Positions 1 to 12,538 of a stretch of 64,000 nucleotides of DNA are shown here, piece by piece; within the stretch, counting starts at the first letter, position 1; each line of letters begins with the position of its first letter. Source of the stretch: Cadophora sp. MPI-SDFR-AT-0126 (taxonomy: Eukaryota; Ascomycota; Leotiomycetes; Helotiales; Ploettnerulaceae); the NCBI GenBank assembly GCA_020747065.1, contig JAGMVK010000006.1, forward strand, positions 1,488,001 through 1,552,000, written 5' to 3'. The notes below the pieces were generated by a model. That model worked only from the letters and a program-made list of their open reading frames with translations. It did no database searches and was not told the origin of the DNA. A program made the position numbers and the translations under genes.

Positions 1-107
1 TAGTTCAAAAATGCCGAAAGACTGTCAGTCATACATCGAAGAAAATTGCCGGCCTCGAGATCCATTGCGCCGTTTGCCCTGATGCCCTGCTCACCAAAAG
101 TATATCA

Positions 108-1725
108 TCACCTTGAAACCATTACCTCCGTCGTTCTGAGTATGCCTTTTGGTCGTTCCTTTGGTCGTTCGGCTCGTTCTCTTTCTCGTTCACGTTCCCT
201 CTCTCTTGCCAAGTACGCTCTTTGCCTCCCTTCTAGCGGCAGGGGCATCGGGACCATCATATCATCTTCGCTCCCACTGTCATTCTCTGTGATGCTCTGC
301 TCCAGTTTCGACATGGGACCACTGCTTGCCAGACTTGGTTGTCGGTAGACTTTAGGATCTTCTGGCGATATCCTGCCTCCTCCAACCACCGTGATTTTGT
401 ATCCTTTGTTCCCGAGGGCGGTAGTTGAGCGACTTCTCATTGGGCTCATCTTCAAGTCATCTTCTTGAAGATAATAGCGGCCATGAATGCTTCCTCCAAA
501 GCCGTTTTTTCTGCCCCGTAACCCAGACACCTTCATCGTATTTGCGGTCTCAAGCATAGAAGCGAAGAGCGGTCTAAGTGAGGGAAGGCAAGCTGCCAAT
601 ATACCGGTGTTCATTTCGATACTAGACACGTATTAGGCTTTGATCCAGCCAAGTGGATAGCGGACATGATCTTCTTACTCGTTCCATATTTGAAAGGAAT
701 ATTCGTGGAATGGATCCGGGTCCATGAAGAACCTCCCAAGGAGAACTTCTCTCACTAGGGCCGCTGCACATGCACTGAGATACTCCATCAGCATTGAAAG
801 ACACAGTTGGTCAAGACTTACAAATAACCAAGACTCAAAATGCATATCAACGAAATTTTTGTCCTGATGTTGATTTGCAAAGGCAGAATTACTGGAATAG
901 GGAGAGTCGCAAATAAAAAGTCCGTAAAAATGTTGATGGCTAGAGGTGTCTGTCAGTTTATGCACATCACAAGGATATACCGACTTGCCTCCATTGAATA
1001 AGCCTATGCTTCTGAAGATAGACGTGCTGTAGCATTTTGTGTTGGGATCAAATCGTAGCATGATATCCCACGCGGCGCTGACTGGAAGACACTGGAAGAC
1101 CCTTCAGGCACTTAGTACGTCGTCCTGAAAATGAAAGCTGGGAAGCTTACAACGTCCCCACAGAGGCTACTGTGAAGGTGATGATGAAAATTATCCACGC
1201 AACCAGAATTCGCTAAGAACAATTGTCAGTTTCTGCATTCGTGACATAGCATAGGAGGAATCACCTTGTACCATTTCCCCTGGACCAGTCTAAGCAGAAA
1301 AAGACCAATTGATATCTTTACACTTGAAATGCCGATCACATTGACCCAGCCATGGAACCAAGACCAGTGGAATATGGTCATCATATTTTCAAGCAGCGTC
1401 GGGTGGGTGATGTGGTGACCAACACCATTATGAACCTCGCCAATAAAGCATGCCAAAACGCCCGCAGAGCATATCCTGAGAATTGTCAGTTGGAGGTGCA
1501 AGATCTGGTGGAAGATTCTCACATGGCAACAATCATCACGTAGTCATCAGCCCCAACAGTCTTCAACATAAATGTCCTGACATACAGTCGCATCATTACG
1601 ACGAGGCAGGCAAATGCAGTGAATGATCCAGTAATAGCAAGAATCTTGCTGCCCTTGTCCGAGTTTGGATCAGAGAACGCCGGCATTGGCATCATTGCCA
1701 GGTCTTGTCTCTTTGGTAAATGCAT
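108..1725 (-). CDS. Pth11-like rhodopsin-domain integral membrane protein
   Basis: Seven-exon model: 1725-1523, 1475-1265, 1212-1151, 1101-989, 939-822, 774-679, 621-108. It totals 1317 nt and gives 438 aa. The fold is that of the large fungal rhodopsin/Pth11-like family of plasma-membrane proteins, thought to act as GPCR-like sensors. Landmarks seen: an N-terminal TM helix followed by 'GADDYVMIVAM', a central TM ending in 'FQCLPVSAAWD', 'NIFTDFLFATLPIP', and the hallmark 'WNDIEMNTGILAACLPSLRP' near the last TM. A hydrophilic tail follows, with an RE-repeat and the usual C-terminal 'GILRTTEV' motif. The start is the first in-frame ATG; a GTG lies 24 nt upstream. No CFEM domain is visible. The fourth intron (988-940) uses a GC donor (GGAG|GCAAGT). 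Ligand and pathway cannot be inferred. Confidence 0.85.
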
Positions 1726-4700
1726 GTTGTTTGTTGTTTCCCAGTCCACCGTTATTCTTGAAAAATTTCCAGCAATCCGTTCATACAGTTGTACTTGGAG
1801 CTTCGAGGAAGTGCTTCAACCAGACCTCCGGAAAGAACCTGCTTTCAGGCCAGCAGGGTAGAGATATAGTTGATCACCAATAAGCGAGAGATTGATGGGC
1901 GTCGAGGATGCATAACTCTCCGCCCTTCCTGCACGAGTTCTTGTGTCGAATTCATGTGCCTGCTCCCGCCGGGATCTGGAACAGGGCTATCAACGAAAGT
2001 CTCAAGGTGCCCTCAGAACTTCAGAAGTGGCCGTGCTCACGAACGGCATCAGAACGCCACGAACTGCTCTAAATCCAGTAGACTCGTCTGAAAATCCATT
2101 CCATCTGCACTGCATTTTGCCATTCTCATATGAGAGACAACGGGTTACCATTCTGGAACAGTGTGTGCATCAAGGATAAGCTCATGATAAGAGACAGCTG
2201 GGGACCTGCATAGGCTGAATGAGTTGAATGTGTGGAGAAAGTGAGGAGACATGGGGACGTTCCCATGCCTTAGAGAGCCAAAGTACCAGCCGTCCCAAGT
2301 TAGTTTGATTGGTAAAATGGCTTACTTAGATCACTATAGCCCGTAGTACCATCCGCCGGAATTGCTTGACTGTCAATGAAGATTGGCTGTAGATCATTGT
2401 TGCACTGCAGTGACAGAGTCGAAGCGGAAGATGGACAGCTCTACACGAGGACGGCTGCAGAGAGCTATGTCCGCAAGGATTTACGGATGCTCTGCCAGGA
2501 GATCCAATCTCCCACAAGATCTCAAACTCGGTTAAAGCAGATGGTCACACTGGAATATCACCGCAGCCATGGGAAAAGCCCTCTTCACGCCGAACTCGCT
2601 TGGAATGGTCGAATTCTCTAACCTCATTTCTACTTGTTGAAACCACTTTCCTTCTCTCTAGATATTGTTTAATTTCTGGTGACTTGGTCCTGGCGGTGTA
2701 TGTTTCTTCAGTTGGAGCTCCGGCTGATATGCACCATTTTATTAGTCATGACCATTAATCAATGTACCGGGCTCGTCTCCAGACTTTCAACCTCTGTGCG
2801 TTGAAGTTCCCTCTCTGCAGCATCCCGAACTAGCGACGGAACGTAAAGATGCGATGCTTGCGGTCAATAAGATTTTAGCCCTGTCATTACCAAACATCTA
2901 ATTGTCTGGTATCTCCAAGACTATGTCGGCGCCTTTGTTGAAGGCAAGTACCCTCAAGTCGTGCACTTCTTCTAGGCATCGCTGGATGCTAATAACTCGC
3001 GGTTTAGGTTTAAGAATACGCGAACTTCCTTTCCGGAACAAACACTCGAGCTGTTAATGGACCAACTTTCGCAGGCAGGGTCCTTACTTGACGTCCCGTC
3101 TGAGGTGCTGATGCGGCGCCACGTAGGGGTCCTTGACCTACACCTACTTCCCCGCATTCAGCAGACAAGACGCTCGCACGGAATATTCGTTAGTGGCCGA
3201 TCTTCTGAGTTCTCCATGGGGATCCGAGCTCTTCGGTTTCTGAACCTTGGTTCAAAGTAGTTCTTTGCTGCATGAAACCCATGCTCAACTGATGAAAAAT
3301 CCCCCGGTCTGCGTATCTGGGATGCCAGATCATACCCTCGGACCATAAAATTTCTCACAGGTCGACTTGGTCGCCGACTACAAGCAATTCGAATGTGGGC
3401 TAGATTCCGGACAGACGGATCGAAGTATCACTCTCACAATTGCAATTCCTTATTGTTCAATCAAAAGAAGTGGGCGTGTGGCGACTGGTTAACCTGGATC
3501 TCTCAACTATCTTTAGTAATACAAGTCAAGCGGCACCAAGTAGAGCCCGTGCAGTTGACTGCATGGGGCTTTCCAACACGCTGATGGTGCGGCTCGCTTT
3601 TGACCGAGTCAGCTGCGTAAGGTTGTTAGAATCGCCCGGCAAGCTGAAAGTCCCTCAACCTTACATTATAAATTCTTAAGCTCAAACGCAATTCTCTTGA
3701 CACTTCTCAAGATACTTCTGAGGACTGATAACCACCTTTATCTGATCCAAAGCCTTCAAATTGCGCACTCTTGATCAATTTCAAACGCAGGCTATCACAG
3801 CGTTTATCATCGCCTCTTCACAGTCTCAAAGTATCTGATATGGAACCACTAGATGGTCACATGCCTACTCTATCCTGGTAAGTATCTTCGGCTACCTACC
3901 GACGAAGCATACTTCCGGTTTTAAGCTTGACAGCATATAACTCTACGTGTTATGCATGTAACAGTCAAACCATGGTCTCCTGCGTCTCTCCCTAAACATA
4001 CAATCAAACTGAGACAGGCTTTTCTGAAGTCGATGTATTCATGATTCATATGTGTCCAATGCTGGCTACAACTTGTGATATAAAACTTACGGACCTCTTC
4101 TTTATCACGTCACACCTCGAATGTCAAGTCTTGAAGGCAAATGCTTGATTGCCGCTGCATGGAAGTCTCTGGAGAAGCTGTTGCCTCGGTTTTATATTGG
4201 CAGAGAAGTCAAGCCACTTATAATGGTGCAGCTATATCGAAACCCGTGAGAAGCCAAGTCCACCCGACAATCCACATTACTGCGGCTTCGTATTGACGAA
4301 GAGAGGAGTGATGTTGTCCTACGCCACCACGATTTGAGATAGTGGCCAAGCTGAAACCTAGCCACTTCATCAATCTGATAGACTAGAAGTACGTTGCAAA
4401 ATTGTAACCTTGGCGCTTACGTTCTTTTTCCTTCCCAGACTCCAGTATACGAAGAATATTGCAGTTCGGTACCCCGCTTCCCCATATTCGCTAAGTGTCG
4501 ATTCCAAGTTCAGACTTTATTTTTGTCTTGGAACTGTGAGCCCTACATGGATATGTGGCTCGTCTGCTGTCAATTTAGTCCATACTGGTGGTATTCAAAT
4601 GGATATGTCTAATCTCGTCGAGTCTCTTGCGAAGAGTCCTGGTTAGTGCTTACTGCTGCAAAGCTAACAACGAAAGAACGTGAAGGATATTATTCCTATT

Positions 4701-5693
4701 CACGATTCTCAACTCACGGCCCGACAGGAGTCCAACTTCTTTTCTTGTTGTCGTCTACTCATTGATTCCAATCAACATTCTTTGACTTTGGTACGCAAAA
4801 ATAAAGCTCCTTAATCAGACCAAATAGACCACTTGGAGACCCTAGCGGGGATTCATTGTCCTCAATTCGCTTGCTACTTCTCATGATCAGGAGAAATCTC
4901 ATTACTAATATTGAGAACTCTATTACATGGCTACTCAGGATTCAAGTCATGACCATTGTTTTGTTTGGTTGTTCGCTTAATAAGGCCGCTTGTCTAGATT
5001 AGCCCCAGAATCTGCCAGTAGCAATGAATCAATTCCACCTTGGTTGCAACACAAGCAGTGGCTTCTAAGTTCTACAAGCTCATGAAATAACATCCATTGA
5101 TATGTATTTGATGTGTAGATAATGCAAACTTTTGTGGATTGAAGACCGTCCACGGGGGAGACAGAAGGATTCTCGTTGAGTGTGGATAATCGAAGATCGA
5201 ACGAAATGCTAACAACTTGTGACAACAAGATCTCCCGTTCAATTTATGCAAGGCAAAACTTTATACATGATAACAGCATGCCTTTTCTAGAGTTAATAGG
5301 AGTACCTGGAAAGAATTCAGGAGCCTAGTGGGCCAAGCCCGTGTCCGCCCGAGGCTTGGCAAAAGACTCAGCTCATCTCGCATCCAAAGCCCTCCAAGAC
5401 CTTTATCATCCGCAGCCACCAATAGCGAGAACGCGAGTGGGTAGTAGAATACGCGTGCTTTCTTGAGTGCCGCAATCCTCTCCGTACATATGATGCCGTT
5501 CCCCGTTTAAACACTTCGTTAATCTATCTACACCTACTCGTTCCCGCCCGGCTAAGCCTGGGTAAGGCATTGGAATTTCGAGAAATATCAGCTCCCTATT
5601 ATTGCCGTTAGTTCCCTCGGATCAGGTAGTACACTCTCGACCCGTCTAATAGATCAAACGGACGAGTGGGTTCTCCGTGGCGATATAAAGCAC
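1726..5693. other. Long stretch without a supportable gene
   Basis: About 4 kb between the receptor and TRK1. Only short open frames interrupted by stops occur on both strands. None showed recognisable motifs, and none could be joined by convincing splice sites. I saw no tRNA-like cloverleaf or terminal repeats. The TRK1 promoter must lie in its right-hand end. It may contain old, unrecognisable relics. Confidence 0.5.
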
Positions 5694-8482
5694 ATGCCTC
5701 CATTTTTGCCCTCAGCCCAAAGGCGCGCATCAATCATAAAGCTATTAAAGTCTTTTATTCCGTTGAACTTGAACTTCATTGCCATCCATTGTCAGTACGC
5801 CTATTCGTGCGATCTAAAAGAATAACAAATAATGTGGCTAACCTGAAATATCGATCAATTTGCTAGACATCTATCTGCTTTGTTTAGCATTCATTTCATC
5901 GTTGATTCTATACATTGCCGGCGGCTTGCAATATGTCGATGCTCTATTTTTCGGTAGTGGAGCTGTCACCCAAAGTGGGTTGAATACGTATGTGCCGAAG
6001 TCTATGCTCAACATCTGTCTAACACTTCCGTACAGAGTTGACGTCAACGCCCTCAATACTTTCCAACAGGTAAGCTTCCGGAAAGTCTCATCGTGATTCG
6101 AAATCGTGGCAGTGATCTGAAAGTTATCTAGGCAATTCTGTATTTGATGCCCCTCATCACAACACCAATTTTCATCAACACAATCGTTGTCCTTGTTCGA
6201 ATTTATTGGTTCGAGCAACGATTCAGAAATATCGTCAGAGATTCCAAGATCGATAAGAGGTCTAAGACGAAAGATGAGATTAGAAATCCTGGCCTAGAGA
6301 TCGTCCCTCTAGACGGAGATGCTCGAGACGATGACGGAAAGCAGATCACACCGATGGCACGGGGAGCCCTGTTGGACTCTTCGGAACAAGCAGATGAACG
6401 AAAGGGAAATCCTTCGGATTTGGCTTACAGTCCTGTCACGTCCACTGGCGGCACGGCAACATCCAGCTTGAAGTCAGGAGAGTCTTCGGAGATGTCTGGA
6501 GCTGGTATCGGCCCCTCGAACGACGACGATAACAGGATAAGACAGCACATCGCCTTCGTGGAGCGTCAACGTAGTCCTAGAGAAGAAGAGACACTCAGGA
6601 TTCCTGGGCCTCGGGACTTTGATCGTGGCGTCAAACCTCACACTCTTCAACCGCCTCACAGTCGTGCGAGTTCCGAACTCCCACCTCCAATTGAGCTCAA
6701 TCTCTTACCAAGCAGACATGAGAAACTGGCCGAGATCGCGGTGTCTTCGAAGACTGCCGAGAATGATGATCAATTAATTACTGAAGATGATGGGACAAAC
6801 GACTTGAAAATCAGACGAGCCATCACGTTCGATACTCAGAATGAAAGACATCTTCAGCCGACCGCTGCCCCGTCTGAACTTGGCGTGAAGAGAGCTTCAA
6901 CCACGGGAGATGTGTCAAAGAAAGCACATGCTGGTCCTGCTGAGCCAGGGTTTCTCCGAAGAATCAGGAGTGGTCAAGCACTTTCGAGAATCGCCAGTCG
7001 TACCGAATCAGTCGATCATGCCTTGCCATATTTGAGCTACGCCCCTACCGTTGGACGAAACTCTACATTTGTAAATCTGACCCAGGAGCAGCGAGAGGAA
7101 TTGGGTGGTATTGAGTATCGTGCTTTGAAGACTTTGGCGATAATACTCATAGGTGAATTTCATCGACTGACAGACGAAATGTTCCTTTGCTGACAAGTTC
7201 CAGGATACTACATCGGCTTTCACGTACTGGCGTGGGTTTGTTTCTTACCCTGGATTGTGAACAATGAAAAATATGGCTCGATTTTAACAAGCCAACATAT
7301 CGGCAGGCCATGGTGGTATGCCCCCCTATTCCACCGACCCAAAGCCTCAGTCCCGTACATAACTCTAACGTGGCCACAACAGGGCATTCTTCACAGCCTC
7401 CTCCCTCTTCAGTGATCTAGGCTTCACACTCACGCCCGATTCCATGATATCCTTCCAGGATGCCGTATTTCCCTTGATCCTGGGTAGTTTTCTGATCGTC
7501 ATCGGCAATACTGGCTTTCCTTGCATGCTTCGCTTCATGATCTGGCTGGGCTCGAAAATGATTCCCGTGGACGGGAGGCTGTACGAAGAATTACGTTTTC
7601 TGCTTGACCATCCAAGACGGTGCTTTACGCTGTTGTTTCCTAGTAGAGCGACATGGTGGCTGTTTTGGACGCTGATGATTTTCAATGGAGTTGATTTGTT
7701 GTTCTTTATTATCCTTGACGTAAGTTACCGCGTTTTTCAAAGTCATTAAAACCTGTTAGAACATTTAAAGACTGACGAGTCAAAACCCAGCTCAACGACG
7801 ACACCGTCATGTCACTCAGCCCTGGCATCCGCGTCCTCGCAGGTTGGTTCCAAGCAACATCCACGCGAACCGCCGGCTTCGCAGTCGTCAACCTCGCCGA
7901 TCTCCGCCCAGCAATCCAAGTCTCCTACCTCATCATGATGTACGTGTCCGTCTTCCCCGTCGCCATGTCCGTGCGCCGCACGAACGTCTTCGAGGAGAGA
8001 AGCCTGGGGATCTGGGGCCGCTCAAACACGAATGCCGATACGCCGCCGAGCTATGTGGGTGCGCATCTGAGGAGACAGTTGAGTTTTGATATGTGGTATA
8101 TCTTTCTGGGTTTGTTTATTATTGCTATTGCGGAGGGAAAACGCTTGGAGGATACGGCGGAAGATGTAAGCCCTCATTCTTCTTATTTTCGCAGGAAAGG
8201 ACCACGGAGTCATGGTTGTTCTATGGTTTTGACAAATTTTAGGCATTCACGGGATTCTCACTGCTCTTCGAAATCGTCTCGGCGTATGGTACAGTCGGGC
8301 TGTCGCTGGGCCATCCCGGAGTCAATACCTCGCTTTCTGGCGAGTTTACTGTTGTTAGTAAACTGGTTATCATTGCGATGCAGGTGAGAGGTCGCCATCG
8401 TGGTCTCCCGTATAAATTAGATCGTGCGATCTTGTTGCCGGGCGATATGTTGAATCAAGAAGATGACGAGGTAGAAAGTTAA
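5694..8482 (+). CDS. TRK1: Trk-type high-affinity potassium transporter
   Basis: Eight-exon model: 5694-5790, 5867-5987, 6036-6069, 6132-7152, 7204-7315, 7383-7719, 7791-8165, 8243-8482. It totals 2337 nt and gives 778 aa. Trk proteins carry K+ across the plasma membrane using four repeated TM1-P-TM2 units. The first pore motif is 'TQSGLNT', followed by a long hydrophilic loop (about residues 115-400) rich in Ser, Asp and Glu. Later pore segments are in 'FSDLGFTLTPDS', 'TSTRTAGFAVV' and 'SAYGTVGLSLGHPG'. The C-terminal 'RGRHRGLPYKLDRAILLPG' is typical of fungal Trk. The start ATG at 5694 gives MPPFLPSAQ leading into the first TM; a different frame also runs through this region. Every splice junction restores the frame. 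It converges on the sirtuin gene. High confidence in the family; whether it is the sole Trk of the organism is unknown. Confidence 0.93.
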
Positions 8483-8799
8483 GGTGGGAAGGGGTTATGG
8501 TATAGAGCTTTGGACAAACACGGGGGATGATTGATAAAGATGCTGGCGTATTGGATAACAAGTATAATGGAACAGCGTCCAGTGTTCAACAACGGTTGTC
8601 ACTGGACACGTGCGGTGAGGCTTTGTAAGGCATGTGGAGGGATGTGGTTGTGTGATATGTCACTGATATAGCATTCGCTTATTAACGAGGAACCTAACTA
8701 GTTTACTCATTGATGAGTTCCAGTCATCTGCTCTATCTATGTACCAAAGCCCGAACCGTGGTCCCAGGTTCTCGTTATCTGCCACCCATACCATTCAAC
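8483..8799. other. Convergent 3' intergenic gap
   Basis: Short region between the convergent stop codons of TRK1 and the sirtuin. It presumably holds both 3' UTRs. No coding signal was seen. Confidence 0.5.
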
Positions 8800-9942
8800 T
8801 CAAGCGTCCGGGATCTTCACTTCCCCGATAACTTCTTTAAACATCTCCGGCAGAATCTTCGCTGCATCACCTTGGAACATAAAGTCCCCATTCCTCAAAT
8901 TGCTAGCCGCGCCCAATTCACCTCCCATCCCATCCATGTTGACTACCGCTACGCGAGCCCCTTTCTTTCTCGCTTGATCGACATACCCGGCTGCAGGATA
9001 AACGGTAGCGGTGGTCCCAATGACCAGGATCAAGTCAACCTTGCCTTTGTTGATCCATTCGTCCATTTCCGCAAGTGTATCTTCTGGGAGGGATTCTCCG
9101 AACCAGACAACTCCTGGACGAAGAAACCCGAGCTTGCATTCGGGGCACCTTGGAAGTTCGTCTGGATTTATGGTGTGCGTATTGACGTTGGGGTCTAGAT
9201 ATGCCGCCCGAGCTTTGATGGTGTTTGCTGAGGCTGCTAGACGTTCGTCTTCGGCTGTATCGATTTGCAGAACAGGATGGAATGGATCGTCGTAGTTGTT
9301 TTGTTCTACGCGAGGGCAACTGAAGCATTTAATGTCAAACAAAGAGCCGTGGAGAAGTTTGAGTTGTTCTCTGGGGTGGTTTGCTCTTTGGGAGAGGCCT
9401 AAAATTTCTCAGAATCAGTGGAATTCCTCAATCATATCAAGTCGATACACCAGGAAGCAAGAAGTGTAATGAATCACATGATGCTCATGCACCTCTTGGA
9501 AGACCCTACCATCAACGTTCTGTGTCAGTGTAATGAAGTCCGGCATTTTCTTAGACAACTCGACCAAAGCATAGTGTCCAGCATTCGGCTTAGCTTGGAG
9601 TGCCTTATGTCGCCTCATAGAGTAGAAAAGCCACACCAAACCCGGATCTCTCTCGAATGCTTCAGGTGTTGCAAGAGTTGTAGCTTGGTGGTTCCGCCAC
9701 ATACCTCCAGCTCCCCTGAATGTATCGAGCCCCGAAGCAGCTGACAATCCAGCACCACAGAGGGCGAGAACCCGCTTCGAGGATTTAAGAACATCTCTGA
9801 ATGCCTGAATATCGGTGCTGGGTCCGAAGGATGATTTGGGTGGGGTAGAAGCCATTGTTCGGGTGTATCTTGGACCTTGAGCTTGAGAAGTCTGGATGAG
9901 GAGGGCGAAATGCTTTTGTAGAGGTTTGGAGGTGTGAGGCAT
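8800..9942 (-). CDS. Class III (SIRT5-type) sirtuin, NAD-dependent deacylase
   Basis: Two exons, 9942-9510 and 9398-8800, give 343 aa. Sirtuins remove acyl groups from lysine using NAD+. The NAD-binding motif 'GAGLSAASG' begins near residue 63, followed by 'TFRGAGGMWR'. 'TQNVDGLSQRA' is restored across the intron, and the catalytic His lies in 'LLHGS'. Zinc ligands are two CXXC pairs ('CFSC', 'CPEC'). 'VVWFGE' and 'GTTATVYPAAGYV' close the Rossmann fold. Tyr107 and Arg110 ('FYSMRR') match the pair that in SIRT5 recognises succinyl/malonyl-lysine, so desuccinylase or demalonylase activity is more likely than plain deacetylation (inference). The first 29 residues are basic with no acidic residue and could be a mitochondrial presequence. 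A second ATG at 9855 would give a protein without it. Confidence 0.92.
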
Positions 9943-10613
9943 GCTTTTGTAGGTAGGATTTGTTGGTTTTTGCCCTTATGAGGCAACTGTTGCCTTACCT
10001 GCCTGCTATGCCCTTTTTGGAAGTCACGATTCGGCGTGAGTCACATGATTAGGCTTGGTTTCATTCCGGCGTCTCATTTCGCGATTGCAAGTCTGTGTGG
10101 GTTCAAATTGGGCTACATGCGAAAGAAATCTATCGCTGTCGCTGATCTGTGGTGGGAAAAGTAGTCTCGCTGACCAGAGCGCCAGAAGCTGAATGGAGGT
10201 GGGGAAACCAACAAGCGCAAGCTCGTTTCCCCTTGGAGTCTGCCTCTCATGGGAAGCATCCCTTGTACATTTGACCAAACTGTAATTGATATTACTGGGA
10301 TCACTAGTTAGAAGCTTTGGGACTTAGAACCTCAAAAATTAACTAGATACTAAATTGAGAGACACCGGAACCAGGCATGAGAGGCATGTCACACGGAACA
10401 GGAGCAGAGGTAGAGCAGTGGTCATAGGAAACGGATGTGCTAGAGTTTCCAATCAACTGTATACGTTTGACTATCATAAGCTATTCATCCCTCATTATCA
10501 TGAACATCAGAAGCTATATACACAATAAATCTTAGTACGTCAAATAGAACCCGCTCGACATTCGTACAAACACCGCCTGATAATAGTCGTTGTCGCTCAT
10601 TAATCATCGATCA
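9943..10613. other. Intergenic region upstream of the sirtuin
   Basis: Contains the sirtuin promoter and the 3' flank of the glycine-zipper gene. Only short unrelated frames are present. Confidence 0.4.
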
Positions 10614-11609
10614 TCAATCATAGCTGTCTCTCCGACTTCGATGGTGATTTCTATGACTTCTTCGGCTTCTTCCACCGTCACTGTCATCCTCGGATCCGAA
10701 TTTTTTATCCCATTTCTCTTGTTTCTTTGCCGTCTCCTTCTTACCGTCCTGCCATTTATCAACAGCCGCATTGACAGCTAAACCACCGACAGTGGCTCCA
10801 AGTAATGTCAGAAGAGGGTTCGGATCTATTTTGTGACCGTCTTTCCGATAGCCAATCTGCGCCTTTTGAGCAGCCCATCCACCAACTGCAGCTCCCACGG
10901 CACCGCCTGTCAGCCCAACTTTCGAGGCCGTAAAGACGTTGTTCATATCCTCCTTCAGCTTGTATCGGTGAGCTGTGTCTTTTGCTTTGTCACTGTAACG
11001 ATCAAGTCTGTCTGAGCCAGTGCCACTGCGACGAACTAATTGCTGATCATATCCGTAATTGTTTCTGTCTCTTGGTCCATGATATGAACTGCTCCGTCGT
11101 GTTACAACCTTTGGTCGACGAGGCGCACGGTATGAATCGGAATGGTAATCTGCGTCTTCGTAAGGGTCGACATCTCGTCCTCGATTCATTGCCATTCGAG
11201 GGATTCCAGCAGTTGGCGGAGGTGAGTAGTAAGTACTCGCAGCGGCAGATGGTGGCGGCGAAGGCATATATTCTGGCCGAGGGTGAGGTGGTTCACGACT
11301 GTAAAATGACGGGATACTGGTGCTGGTGCGTGGTGATTCAGGAATATACGAGTAGCCAGGATCTGCTGCTGTGCTGTGGTGCCTGTACTCTGGAGGTGCC
11401 TGGTGTGACATTGATCGATTGCCTCTGTCTCGGTCGGATTCGGATCCGTTGTCTGAATAGGTATCTTTGGAGTTCTTGCGACTCTTACGACGGCCGGGAA
11501 TATGGTTCTTGTAGGTTTCGCGATGAAATGCTTTATCGGGAACTTTGTCAAAATGCTTGTCAATCACCTTGTCGGCCCCTTCCAAGCCTAATGCGATGAA
11601 TTCGTCCAT
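10614..11609 (-). CDS. Glycine-zipper, Arg/Ser-rich hypothetical protein
   Basis: A single uninterrupted frame of 331 aa from the ATG at 11609. The frame stays open a further 147 nt upstream without another ATG, so an upstream exon is possible. The N-terminal part ('MDEFIALGLEGADKVIDKHF') is followed by a long disordered stretch rich in Arg, Ser, Pro and Tyr. Near the C-terminus are two glycine-zipper segments ('VGLTGGAVGAAVGGWAAQKA' and 'LLGATVGGLAVNAAVDKW'), which are short helices able to insert in or pack at membranes. The tail is highly charged and His/Arg/Ser-rich. Fungal proteins of this layout are common but uncharacterised, so no function is proposed. It faces SSP120 divergently. Confidence 0.7.
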   Translation of the reverse strand: MDEFIALGLEGADKVIDKHFDKVPDKAFHRETYKNHIPGRRKSRKNSKDTYSDNGSESDRDRGNRSMSHQAPPEYRHHSTAADPGYSYIPESPRTSTSIPSFYSREPPHPRPEYMPSPPPSAAASTYYSPPPTAGIPRMAMNRGRDVDPYEDADYHSDSYRAPRRPKVVTRRSSSYHGPRDRNNYGYDQQLVRRSGTGSDRLDRYSDKAKDTAHRYKLKEDMNNVFTASKVGLTGGAVGAAVGGWAAQKAQIGYRKDGHKIDPNPLLTLLGATVGGLAVNAAVDKWQDGKKETAKKQEKWDKKFGSEDDSDGGRSRRSHRNHHRSRRDSYD

Positions 11610-12538
11610 GGTGATCCGAGTTTCCGTGACTGATGACGTTAACCCAGAGCTTCTGATGGAAGTGGTGCCGGTGCAGGGATTAAGGTTCGTCCCATGGGCT
11701 GCACCAAGGTTTTCCTGTGCTGCAAGATGCAAGATGCTTTGTGAGGATGATCCCAAGGCAAGCGTGTAGGTAGTCAGTACTCAAATGGTAGGTAAGATGT
11801 CTTGGATTTCGGAAGTATGGATGGGGATGGAAATGCTGATGGAGATGGTGAGAGTGGAATTCGGGATTTGCCCGTCCTTTATGTATGGGCCTAGCCAACT
11901 TCCAACATGGCAAAGAAAGAGGCGCACACCGCAAATTCTCGTAGACCGACATATACCACATGGCGTTCTTGGGGCCATACAGGCCATACAGTAACCTGTG
12001 GACTCAGGCTGAGACAGAGGGTTTGAGCTTTCTTGGCCTCGTCATTGTGCATTTGAGCACCGCTGCTGCTTGGTGGCTTGGCGGGTTGGTTGATTAGCGA
12101 GTAAATCAAATAGGTGGAGGAGGGGTCCCAGACTGTGCTTAATCTACTTGTACATTTATCTGTACGGGCAAAAACGGGTTACAGATACAGCAAATCATAG
12201 ACTCGAATACATCTGGCTCGCACTTGGCATATATGTTTGGCTAATCTTGGGATGCACTAGGATTACAAAGGTCTGGCAGTGTTTATTTTCGAGAAGTTTA
12301 CGAGGACTGTCCTGGCTGGACTGCAAGCGAAACGCTACAGTGGGAGAAGCCTAGTGTGGAATCTGGATGTGCCGGACAGGCCCTCGGGCCATGGCTCAAT
12401 TGCGGATTTGACCCCTGAATGCTTCCCTACTCTGTTCGAATGTCAATAAACCATCTCAACTTGCAACTCCACACCTTCGCTTGCGCAACCTATCATCCTG
12501 CATTATCTTCGCTTTCATTCACTTGATAATCAGCATCA
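11610..12538. other. Divergent promoter region
   Basis: Shared upstream region of the glycine-zipper gene (-) and SSP120 (+). No supported coding sequence. The part next to 11609 may hold a 5' exon of the minus-strand gene. Confidence 0.4.

Noticed and set aside
10982..11599. Plus-strand frame of 205 codons opposite the glycine-zipper gene
   Set aside because: Antisense shadow of a repetitive Arg/Ser/Pro-rich coding sequence; no motif.
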